Assembly (NCBI GenBank): GCA_009829735.1
Contig: CM020618.1
Coordinates: 21,251,346 to 21,315,345 of the forward strand
Length of the DNA: 64,000 nt
DNA from: Pyropia yezoensis
Lineage: Eukaryota; Rhodophyta; Bangiophyceae; Bangiales; Bangiaceae
Direction: 5' to 3'
Shown here: positions 42,621-51,108 of the stretch, one piece after another
Position numbering within the stretch: position 1 is the stretch's first letter
Layout: the number at the start of each line of letters is the position of its first letter
The notes under the pieces: generated by a model
Database searches by the model: none
Seen by the model: only the letters and a program-made list of their open reading frames with translations
Told to the model about the DNA's origin: nothing
Made by a program: the position numbers and the translations under genes

Positions 42621-42641
42621 CTCTCCCCAACTTGGGGAGAG
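42621..42641 (+). promoter_or_regulatory. Hairpin directly before the antisense ATG (2A)
   Basis: CTCTCCCCAA - C - TTGGGGAGAG: perfect 10-bp arms with one central base, ending two bases before the ATG at 42644. The identical structure precedes the ATG in 2B (60157-60177). In RNA a one-base loop cannot close, so the stem would lose its inner pairs; it may act in DNA (protein dimer site) or as a translation-modulating stem. Confidence 0.75.
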
Positions 42642-42643
42642 CC

Positions 42644-44587
42644 ATGGCGACCCCGGGAGTGGAGTCGGACTCTCTAGATGAGCGTATGGAGGACACCACC
42701 TACGGTGCAGCACCCGCCGGGACTTCAGGCGGGGGCTCCGCGATCGCTCCGGGGGATGGGACTCCCGCGTCACCCGGCTTTGGGTTGACGGCGGGGTCTC
42801 CCCCGGAGGCGGGACAAGTTGTCCCGCGTGAGGCCTTGGGGCGGTGGTTTTACCCCGCTTGGCCTCTCTATGAGGAGGGGTTGACTGTTCTTCGCTGTGG
42901 CCGACTTGGCGCAACGATAGGTCGGGTATGGGACCGCCTACGGGAGAAGTATCCCCGTAGGGTCGGGTTCCCTGCCGGCTTCAGGACGGACCAGTTTGCC
43001 TTCCTGGACGATGAGGAGGTTGAGGACGTTCAGCGTGCCAAGGCCATGGTGGACCGCGGGGGAACTATCCCGGGTCCCGGCGACTTGCCGACCTTTACTT
43101 GGGACGCGGTGGCAACTCGCCCCCCGTACCTCCACGAGGCCGATCCGCACACTCATCACTTTGATGTGCGGATGGAGAAGGACTTCCGGCGAGGTCCCTA
43201 CTTGGTGACCTCGGCTCAACTTGAGTTTCCTCAACAGTCTGCTGCAAGTAAGGAGCAGTACTATCCGAAGAAGCCCGAGTGGTGGCCTCAAGTTGAGGTC
43301 CCCTACAGGTTCCCGGCGTTGCTGCCTCGGTTGCTTGACCACTTCGGCTCCGTCATGTTTACGGCTGGCCCTGATCACCTGGTGTGGGCCATGTTGGCCA
43401 CCCAGTGGCTCCTCGAGGACATGTCGACCTGGGTGTCTTGTGTTCAGCGGCGGGGGATGCTCTGGCATCTCCCCCTCCGGCTCATCCAAGGTTTGGAACA
43501 GCTCACCCCTCAGCTAGTTGCTGAGGGGTGCTCATCAGGACAACTCACTCTACTTGAGGAGATGCTCCGGCGCCATAAGTTTATCGAGTGGGAGAGCATT
43601 GAGAACAAGTTGCGCCGCCCCACTCGTGGGCCCAAGGACGATGGCGCACTTCGCCAGTTCGTGTGGGTCGCTCGTGAACTTCACGACGGCCGTGTGGTCC
43701 TACGAGAGGGGTTGGGCATCGAGGACTACCCGTATGCCCCGGGGGTGGATCGCCACACTGCGCCACCCCCGGACAAGCCCATAGTTATGGCCGTGCCGTC
43801 CTATGATGACCATATGACTCAACCCACTGCGGGGGCCCCAAGTCGGGGTCGCAGTTACACCCGGGTACCGCCACCTCGGCGGGCCCCTCCGCTTCCCCCT
43901 GTTCCTTTCCAACCTCACGGGAACATCCCGATTAGCGTGGCCGTTGAGTCGTCCATCCCGGTGTCCCCCAACTTGGGGGCCACCCTCCTGACGGTATACC
44001 CAAAGTTGGTGTTACCGCCCACGCCTCTAACCTCAGAGATGATGATCACCACGTTGGTGCGCACCATTTCCTGGTTGGCCGCTTCGACCGCAACCCTCCA
44101 AAGTTCCGGGACTTCTCAACTTGAGGAGCGCGTTTGTACTGCAGTGGCGACCGCGAGTTGCGAGTCGGTGGCGGAGCTTATGACAGCCGAGTTGGCTCGC
44201 ATTGGGGCTATTATGCCCCAGCCAGCCCCACTTGGGCGTGGCAAACGTCCCGCGAGCCGGGCATACTCGCCTCCTCGCCGTCGCCGCCGACACTCCCGGC
44301 TCTCTCCCTCCGTGTCGGAAGACGAGTTGTCCTACTCCGTCTCGGAGTCCTCTACCCCGTCGGAGACGGAGTCTGTCCAGCGTCTGCGTCGCAAACTTGC
44401 GCGCAAGACCAGGCAGAAGAGTAGCCACGGTCGGCGCCACTTGCGCGACCGTGAAGGGCGCGACGGTTCCGACTTGGAGCCGCCGCCCCTTCCAACGAGT
44501 GGAGACCGTTATCGGCGTGGGTCTCGCCGCTCGCCTCCACGTGAGGGCGAGGGCCGTGGAGTGGGAGAGTCTAGCATGCGTGCCTAG
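42644..44587 (+). CDS. Antisense ORF of element 2A (647 aa), intact
   Basis: The ATG at 42644 sits in GCCATGG, a strong initiation context; earlier codons in this frame are non-ATG. Residues 1-70 are Gly/Pro/Ser-rich and acidic. The central region (about 75-330) has WFYPAWPLYEEGL, DLPTFTWDAVATRPPYL, EFPQQSAASKEQYYPKK, VEVPYRFPALLPRLLDHFG, LATQWLLEDM and RRPTRGPKDDGALRQFVWV. It follows the same order as the family 1 antisense protein. Then come a Pro-rich linker, a helical block (LTSEMMITTLVRTISWLA), and an Arg/Ser-rich acidic-basic tail (SPPRRRRRHSRLSPS, SESSTPSETES, RRGSRRSPPREGEGRG) resembling an RS domain with nuclear-localisation character. The strand is opposite to pol. No known family is recognised; the function is unknown. 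Confidence 0.85.
   Translation: MATPGVESDSLDERMEDTTYGAAPAGTSGGGSAIAPGDGTPASPGFGLTAGSPPEAGQVVPREALGRWFYPAWPLYEEGLTVLRCGRLGATIGRVWDRLREKYPRRVGFPAGFRTDQFAFLDDEEVEDVQRAKAMVDRGGTIPGPGDLPTFTWDAVATRPPYLHEADPHTHHFDVRMEKDFRRGPYLVTSAQLEFPQQSAASKEQYYPKKPEWWPQVEVPYRFPALLPRLLDHFGSVMFTAGPDHLVWAMLATQWLLEDMSTWVSCVQRRGMLWHLPLRLIQGLEQLTPQLVAEGCSSGQLTLLEEMLRRHKFIEWESIENKLRRPTRGPKDDGALRQFVWVARELHDGRVVLREGLGIEDYPYAPGVDRHTAPPPDKPIVMAVPSYDDHMTQPTAGAPSRGRSYTRVPPPRRAPPLPPVPFQPHGNIPISVAVESSIPVSPNLGATLLTVYPKLVLPPTPLTSEMMITTLVRTISWLAASTATLQSSGTSQLEERVCTAVATASCESVAELMTAELARIGAIMPQPAPLGRGKRPASRAYSPPRRRRRHSRLSPSVSEDELSYSVSESSTPSETESVQRLRRKLARKTRQKSSHGRRHLRDREGRDGSDLEPPPLPTSGDRYRRGSRRSPPREGEGRGVGESSMRA
43504..43530. repeat. 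Perfect 11-bp hairpin inside the antisense ORF (2A)
   Basis: CACCCCTCAGC - TAGTT - GCTGAGGGGTG. It encodes LTPQLVAEG and is identical in 2B near 61040. Confidence 0.9.
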
Positions 44588-44690
44588 TTGGTAGCTGCCT
44601 TTGTTGTGAGAGTGTGAGGGTTAGGGCTGTAGTTAAAAGCCACTCTGCGTACCACTTCGACTTGAAGCACTCTCTTGGCACTGTTGCTCG

Positions 44691-44715
44691 GCCCTCCCTC
44701 ACGTTGAGGGAGGGC
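44691..44715. terminator. 11-bp hairpin at the convergent ends of antisense ORF and pol (2A)
   Basis: GCCCTCCCTCA - CGT - TGAGGGAGGGC, perfect. It overlaps the pol stop (minus) and lies about 100 bp after the antisense stop (plus). It is a candidate 3'-end or strand-separating signal; the function is inferred from position only. The 2B copy has one G-T wobble. Confidence 0.55.
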
Positions 44716-45694
44716 TGTTAGGGTCTATCTCATTCCGGGCACAGTTCGCCCGGACCTTCTCAGCGGAAAGGTCCTCCACATACTCCCACGTATCATCCTT
44801 GGCTTTGTAGCCAAACCAACGCACCCTCAACATGAGGCGGTCAGTGTCTTCATCCCATCCGTGGTCGATGAACTTATCGAACACGTACTCCTGCTGGCCC
44901 TGTTTGGCCGCAGGCAGTGAGGGGAGGCGCCACGCTTCCAAAGCACGCGCCCAAGCTGGGTCGCCTGCAGGCGGTGGTGCAACTTTGACCACGTCCTGTC
45001 CGTTCACTGTGCGGACCCCATCGTCACTTTCGATGGTGAAGCGCCGCCCATCAGTACGAAGGACCTGGTACGGCCCCTTCGTCTGGAATACCAACTTACC
45101 CCCAGTTGGGGTGTGTGAGTGAACCAGCACCCAGTCACCCTGTTCGGGGACATACTTAGCGTTGCGCACCTTTTTGTCAAAGGTACGCTTGTAGCGCTTT
45201 TGTGCTTTGTCCATCTCAGCCCTGACTTTAGGGATGAGGTGCTCCAGCCTAGCAGCGAACTCCGCCTTACTCTCAGTAGGAGTAGGCGTACTGCCACTAC
45301 CCTCCCCAGTTGGGAGCGACCGCCGCACGGCAATAGACCGCACGCGACGGGGGGTCACAAAAGCGAGGGGTACTTCCCCGGTAGATGAGTGAACCTGCGA
45401 ATTGTAGGCAGTGGTAAGAATAGAAACGTATTGGTCCCACGTTTTCACAAGCTCACTCACATAGAGGCGCAGCTGCCTAACAATAGTTTTGTTGAAGCGC
45501 TCCTTAACGAGGGCCCTTGAACGGGGTCCTCCCCTATACGGTTGTTGGCGTATAGGGGGTACACCGGGTTTCAACTCGATCCGGTGTTGGGTGGCTCTCA
45601 TGAGTCCCAACTGACCATCCCACAACTTGTGATATTGGTCCAAGAGGCGTTCAACTTGAACCCTCAACCTGGGTGGAACATCCTCCATGTTCAC
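44699..45694 (-). pseudogene. pol: Deleted pol of element 2A
   Basis: The first about 60 residues (RLLDQYHKLWDGQLG ... PIRQQPYRGGPRSRALVKE) are the N-terminal side of a gypsy reverse transcriptase. At about 45510 the sequence jumps to the distal integrase (RFNKTIVRQL ... STGEVPLAFVTPRR), followed by a basic linker and a chromodomain-like end (YVFDKFIDHGWDEDTDRLML ... FGYKAKDDTWEYVEDLS). All RT catalytic motifs, RNase H and the integrase catalytic core are missing. The join keeps the frame open. 2B shows the undeleted sequence on the integrase side. Confidence 0.88.
45531..45558. repeat. Perfect 10-bp hairpin near the pol deletion junction
   Basis: CCCCTATACG - GTTGTTGG - CGTATAGGGG, about 15-20 bp to the right of the deletion junction at about 45513. 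Hairpins can promote template switching of reverse transcriptase. Confidence 0.85.
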
Positions 45695-46384
45695 ATGGGG
45701 ACGAGGAGAGGCGGCCGACTTGGCTTGGTGCTTCTCTTTTCCGGACTTCGGGTCGCTACTCGCGCCCGCGTTGAGGGTGACTGCTACTGCCGGTCCCTCA
45801 TGTTGGTCGATATAGCCGAACTTCGCTCCCGATCAAAGATACTTTCTTTGAGGGTGGCGGGGGTAGCAACTTGCTACGACCCCTGTCACAGGCTCGAGCC
45901 CATCACCGACGAGTGAAGGTCCGCCGTCCTCCACCCGCCTAGTTGGCGACGGCTCTATGCCGAAGTTGAATCCAACCCGAGTGGATCTCGCGGGGACAGT
46001 CCTCTCACCTTGGGACGTTCCCTTTGAGTGTACCACTTGGTGGTCGAAGTGCGAACCACCGGTCCGAGGAAGACCCTCACGGTGAACACACGACTGGGTC
46101 GGGGTGGCATACCGCCCGCACCGATACCCACGGCTCTGCTGGCTGGAGTGGCTCTAGCACCTCAGCGACCCCAGGTACACCCTGTGTCTGGCCAGTATTC
46201 AAAGGCGCCGGAGTAAAGTCGTCACCGGAGAGTTTCCCGAACGTCGGGAGGTCCGATCCAGCCGTGTTGGATAACGATCCACACGACACAGTCCAAGACC
46301 ACCGTTCCTCTGAGACAGAGGGCCCCCTACACCCGGGTGCACCCGGAGGTAAAGTTCCCCTCTGTCCCCTGCTGCTCCACCAAA
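45695..46384 (-). other. 5' internal region of element 2A
   Basis: Between the 5' LTR (right) and the pol remnant. No gag motif or zinc knuckle is visible, so gag is also largely lost. The primer-binding site, reverse complement TTTGGTGGAGCAGCAGGGGA, lies at 46365-46384. GTAGCAA-C-TTGCTAC (about 45864-45878) is another perfect short palindrome. Confidence 0.6.
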
Positions 46385-46853
46385 TGTGGCAAAAACCACA
46401 TGCACACACGGCACCCACGTTGGGGCGGTATGCAAGGGCTGCCTCCCGTGTCGGGGGAACCGGAAGAAGTGCAAGTCGCACACACTCTGTCCCTGTTGTG
46501 GGGCAAACCCCCCACGGACAAACAAGAGGATGGTGCGTGGTCGAACAGTTTCTTGCTCGGGACGGGGACGCAGGGCCAAGCCCCGCTGTCCCTCCCCTTA
46601 TCCCCCCAGGGTCCACTCAGAATCTCGCCACTCGGAATCTCCCACCCCAGCACCTGCCCACCGGGCCACACGAAAATTCAAGACGATACATGCAGAAAAC
46701 CCTCAAATCCAAGTTGGATTTACTACTAAGCTAACTATCCCAAACTTAGGGAAAATGGACCCAAATGCAGGGGGAGGAACGGATCAGGCTAGTGGCCTGC
46801 CCCCCCTTGCATGGCACGTGTTGCCCCCCTACCTGGGGGTCAATACTGCCACA
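46385..46853 (-). repeat. 5' LTR of element 2A
   Basis: 469 bp; plus-strand start TGTGGCAAAAACCACA, end ACTGCCACA, followed by GGCGG. Confidence 0.93.
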
Positions 46854-47358
46854 GGCGGACCACGCGGTTCTAGTGATTTCTGGAAACCCGGGGTGCGTGC
46901 GCTGCATGTTGTTCTGATGTTGGTGCAGCTTCACCAGGTCGCTGACCCGTTGCGTGCTGTGCACATTGTCCCCTAATGTGTTGTGCACTCGGGTGAGGGG
47001 CTTGCGGCACTGTGTTGGCACCGTGCGTGCGTGCGCGGGTGGTTGGCCAGTTGGCCGGGGACCTACGCTTCCGCCATTGGGCACCTTGGGCCGGTTGGCC
47101 ACGCACCCGTCTCTCCTCGGCACGTGTGGCCGAGGCCTCGGCGGCCCGCAAGTGCGCCCGACGGCGAGGGGGGTTGGCGGCTAGCCCGTCGGCTTGGTTG
47201 GCGGCGGGTCGGCCGGTTGCGGGGCGCGGTGTGGGTCTTAGACCGCTCACTCTATTTGAGCGTCGGAGCGGTCAAAGGTCAAGGCACAAGGGCGGCCAAG
47301 GGCTGAAACGGTCAAGGGCAAGATGATCGTGTGACTGACCGAGTGGTCGATCGCCAGT
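46854..47358. other. Leader region of a degraded element-like frame
   Basis: No gene. An 8-bp inverted repeat GACCGCTC...GAGCGGTC (47241-47274) lies upstream of the ATG at 47359, reminiscent of the hairpins before the family 2 antisense ORF. Confidence 0.4.
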
Positions 47359-48439
47359 ATGGCGGATGATCCTGCCCCCGCTAGGCTGGGTGCTGCACCA
47401 GTGGGGCCGGCCGATGTTGTGACAGGGGCCAACCGGGCGGTACGCGGGCACTACCGCAGCCCTGAGGCGAACTCCATGGACGACGGCGTCGGCTATGTCG
47501 ACGGTTCGCCTTTGGTGGCGGCGGCGCGCACCAACCGGCTGTTTGCCTTGAAGCGCATTCGCGACGCCCGTTAGGCAGACCTGGAGCCGTTCCAGGACGC
47601 CGCCTTGGGCGCGGCGTTTTACGCCGGTGAGTCCGTCAAGGACGTTCATGGTGTCCCCGACTGTGGTCGTCAAGGGCAGGCTCGGTAAGCGTACGAGGTA
47701 CTTGCGTTCTGCAACGAGCTTCTGCGCTATGGCGCTTGTGGTGATCTTCACCCGATCCATCGTCGACTATATGCCTGGGCTCTTTGCGTACGCGTTGGGA
47801 ATACTGAGACGTTTGTCGTGGCGGCCAATAACTTCGGTCGTCTTCGATGTCTGCGGCCTACGTCCGTGTTTCTGGAGCGTACTTTGGCCGATCGGCTAGA
47901 TGTTCCGATGGCTGAGGAGCCAGGTATGGAGGAGTACCTCACCATGTTGGCCGACAAGGCTGGGTCGGATCATGAGTCGCCCGAGCTTGGGTTTGGGCCG
48001 TCGACGGCGAGTGTGCCCAATCTCTTTCGGGGTCCGTCGACGGCAGTGCGCCATCGGCGTATGGCGGACACGCTCGTTATCCAGCGTCGCGGCCTGTTGG
48101 CACCGGCCTGGGCGTCTAGCATGACACGCGCTAAGGCCTACTTCGACTTACAGCGCTGGTTGCCGCCGCGCCCGACCTGGCGGACTTATTATGGACCGCG
48201 CATGGAGACGCCATTGGCGGTATTGTACGTAGCAACTTGGCTGACCCGCGCGGGTAACGTCTCGTGGGGCGTCGTCTGTGACGAGTTCTTTTGCTTCTTG
48301 CTGGCGGCCTGGGTGAACTGGCTTGTCCACGAGGGACTATTTTGCTGGTTGCCCGACCAAGTGCGGGAATGGCTAGACGCCTTGGATGAGGGACGTCTGG
48401 CCGATGGGCCGAGGGGCGAAGAGCGCCGAACGGCCTATC
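47359..48439 (+). pseudogene. Degraded antisense-ORF-like gene, 5' part
   Basis: The ATG at 47359 (MADDPAPARLGAAPVG) opens a frame with a TAG at 47572-47574, then a frameshift before the next open stretch (47818-48439). The latter has aromatic-rich helices (LAAWVNWLVHEGLFCWLPDQVREWLDAL) and an overall layout like the central region of the family 2 antisense protein. It is interrupted exactly at the CTATC target site of element 3 and continues in frame at 55460. I infer a third family of antisense-type proteins whose own retroelement has been lost. A host gene is the alternative. Confidence 0.5.
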
Positions 48440-49073
48440 TGTAGGAACTATATCCTTACAGTGCAATTCCTGCTGCGAGTCGCTCGGAGTTGCCCACGGA
48501 CCGGCGGATTAAATCTTGTCGACAACCGCAGTTGTCAAAATTTGCCGGTGGCCAAGCGAGTATCGTCGCCATCTTCCAATCCTGAAGATCCCAGGATCGG
48601 ATCCACCCGGGCTCGCCATCCGGTGCCATCCGGGCCCGCCATCCCGACCAACCAGAGACCGCCATCCGTGGTTCTAGAGGGTTTCACGGCCACGCCCAGC
48701 ACCCGCGCCGACGCCGGGTCCTCAGCTGGCTGTGGACCCTCTCTGGACGTGCCCTGTGAGAGGGTGGCGACCACCCCTTGGCGATTTCGGGGCACCTAGT
48801 GCCCGACCTTTAGAGGGACTACGCGGAGGGCCTTCTGGGAGACCCCCCTAGCAAAGACCACTTTACCTTCGACCACCTTTCCACCGACGTCAAGCTCACA
48901 CCACTGCGCACCCCCACACCCCCGACGCCCTTCTTCTTCCCCGGACCCTCCACCGTCCCCCGCCCAAGAGTACGCGACCGTCACTAGCAGCGTGTACGGT
49001 GTGGAGTGGGCGCAGGGTCGGAGTGGAGTGCGTGCGTGAGTGTGTGCGTGCGTGCCCGCCGACTGACCTTGCA
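48440..49073 (+). repeat. 5' LTR of element 3
   Basis: Starts TGTAGGAACTATATCC, ends ACTGACCTTGCA. The end is rich in GTGCGTGCGTG-type repeats. TTTGGTAATTTAAGG follows and is the candidate primer-binding site, different from families 1 and 2. Confidence 0.93.
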
Positions 49074-49714
49074 TTTGGTAATTTAAGGTGGTTGCCTGCC
49101 CTGCGTGCGTGCGTGCGTGCGTGCGCCCCCGACACCGAGCGCTTTTGTGCGGTAAGGCAGCCTTCGGGCTCGCCGGCCTCTCCCCGGGTCTGTCGCGGGG
49201 CCCCACTGTGCTCGGATTGGCCCTACACCACCGTACCATAGCGCCATTCGGGGTGGGGCCTCCCCTCACGGGGCCCCCTTCGTCTCGTCACCCCAGTCTG
49301 CCATGTGCTACTGGTGGGGGGGGGCCGGTTCGGCTCCAACGGGGCGTACCGCCGCGCGCGCGGGCCGGGTGACGACTGAGCGACCTGGGCCTTTGGTCGA
49401 GCTCCTCTGCGCGGCGACTCTGTGCAGGCTTGCCCGGTCCGGTAGCTTCGTGCTCCTTAAGTGGACCGGGTCAGTTCTCCACAGGGTCCCTAGTGTGGAC
49501 TGCGGTCTTTGACCCAGTCCCCCACTTTCGTGTTTACACGAGCGCACAGTGAGCCCGGTCAGCGCACCTCGTTCTAGACTCCCACGCTCCCGGTGACCTC
49601 GTGCCCAGGGCGCTGGCAGTTCTCCATTAGGGTGCAAGGAGTGAAAGCGAGGATCTGACATAGTCGTTGGACTTTTTGTGCACATCCCGTTCTTGCTTCT
49701 GAGTTCTGAACACA
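49074..49714. other. Untranslated leader of element 3
   Basis: About 640 bp between the LTR and the zinc-finger ORF. No coding signal is recognised; it begins with the candidate primer-binding site and probably carries packaging and leader functions. Confidence 0.45.
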
Positions 49715-50212
49715 GTGGCTCCCAACAAGACTACCTCGACGACGGCATCTTCCTCTGAGTACCCGTCGCTGCCGCCTTCCTCGACTGCCTCTGGATCGTC
49801 TTCTTCGACTACCTCTTCCAAAGCTGCACCAGCGGCGCTTCCCCCTCGCGACCGTAACGGTCGCCGCCTTCTCCTCCCGCCGGCGCCTCGCGTGTCTCCC
49901 CCACAGCCGCGCCAAGTGGCCGGGATCCGCCCTCACACAGCGCAGACGGTCGAGCGCCGGGCGGTCCGCCAAGAGTACCGCATCGAGCACGGGCGGATCA
50001 ACTTGAAGCGCTTCTTCTGCCAGGCGTGTAACGTGGCGATTTACGGCGAGCCGACCTGGCGCGACCACCGCTTGTCGCGCCGGCACCGCCTGTAGGTCAA
50101 CCCGCCCAAGCTTTCTAAGTGCCGGGCCTGCGACCGTGTATTCGAGACCACGGCGCACTAAGATCGCCACACCCGTAGCAAGGATCATCTGCGCGTTATT
50201 CGGAGCAAGTAG
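49715..50212 (+). pseudogene. Zinc-finger ORF upstream of gag (element 3)
   Basis: A Ser/Thr-rich N-terminus and an Arg/Pro-rich middle lead to two zinc fingers in one frame, both C-x2-C-x12-H-x5-H, the matrin/U1-type spacing: CQACNVAIYGEPTWRDHRLSRRH (cited by its ends, about 50020-50085) and CRACDRVFETTAH then DRHTRSKDH (about 50121-50186). A TAG (50093-50095) separates them and a TAA lies within the second. The first codon is GTG in a context matching the gag ATG (AACA-CAGTGGCT versus AACAATGGCT), so the start is probably mutated. Such fingers bind double-stranded RNA or DNA and are found in RNA-processing proteins. The role in the element is unknown. Confidence 0.7.
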
Positions 50213-50262
50213 ATTTCCGTTTGTAGTCTTTTTGAAACATAGCTTTTGCTTGGTTTTCAACA

Positions 50263-51108
50263 ATGGCTTCTAGAAGCACTGGCGGGGCGGGCAGCCCCGT
50301 CGCCATCAGTGCGGACACTTAGGCTGAGATGACCTCGTTCGTTAACAAGCTGGGCAAGGAAACGGAACAGCTCCGTCGCGACTTGGCTGCATCTCGGCCT
50401 CGCTCCGATGTACCCAAGCTGAATAAGCCGGCGCCTTTCTCTAGCCGTGCTGGCGCGATCGACTCCTGGGCTTCCCACAAGGACACGTGCGTCTCGAAGG
50501 CTACCTCTGAAGAGGCCTTGCTTGTGGCAACTTCACACCTACAAGGTGAGGCGTTCGCCTGGTGGCAGACGTACACCGGAAAGTCTGAAGTGACGGATTG
50601 GCCAACGCTTCGCGAAGCGCTCAAGCAGCGCTTCAACCCTTTGAACAAGTTGCAGGCCGCACGTGATCTTCGGCACAAATGGAAGCAGATGAAGGACGTG
50701 GCGAGCTACAACAAGTCTTTCCAGTCGATCATACTGGACATTCCCGACATCACCATGACTGAGCAGATCGACCGCTACAGTCGGGGCCTCAAGAGTTACA
50801 TCTGGGCAGCGCTGTGCCTGAAGCAGTACGACACGCTGGATGCGGTAATGCGGAATGCCTTGAGGGTGGAAGCGGCCAAGCGAGGTGTTCGTCGGGTCAC
50901 TAAAACTGACGGTGCCGCAGCGCTGTCAACGGGCCTATCCCGACGGAGATTGCCAACATGCAGCTCGGGAAGCTCACGCCTGAAGAGCGTAATCGCTGCA
51001 TGCGCGAAGGGCTGTGCCTGCGCTGCCGCGCCAAGTGTCAAATGGCCAAGGATTGCCCAAAAGGCCGAGGGAACTGAGACCTAAAGAGTGTCCAGCGCTG
51101 GTCTCATT
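50263..51108 (+). pseudogene. gag: Gag of element 3
   Basis: The ATG at 50263 (MASRSTGGAG) has a TAG 19 codons later. From 50329 the frame holds a retrotransposon gag capsid region: LQGEAFAWWQTYTG, WPTLREALKQRFNPLNKLQAARDLRHKWKQ, and SYNKSFQSIILDIPD...YSRGLK. After a frame change near 50930 a degenerate CCHC knuckle follows (CLRCRAKCQMAKDC, with Gly-His replaced by Cys-Gln). It is inactive as read. Confidence 0.85.

Larger units (their letters stand above)
41837..46853 (-). mobile_element. Element 2A: internally deleted gypsy element of family 2
   Basis: Two 469-bp LTRs (41837-42305 and 46385-46853) differing at about seven positions, with 7-bp terminal inverted repeats TGTGGCA/TGCCACA and target duplication GGCGG (41832-41836 and 46854-46858). 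Orientation is minus: the primer-binding site lies at 46366-46384, the polypurine tract at 42306-42320. Of pol only a short RT start joined to the end of integrase plus chromodomain remains. The long antisense frame (plus strand) is intact. This is a non-autonomous derivative that presumably transposed with proteins supplied by a full copy, or was deleted after insertion. Confidence 0.93.

Noticed and set aside
42473..42643. Upstream extension of the 2A antisense ORF to 42473
   Set aside because: It has no ATG, is Pro/Ser-rich, and crosses the leader hairpins; GCCATGG at 42644 is a far better start.
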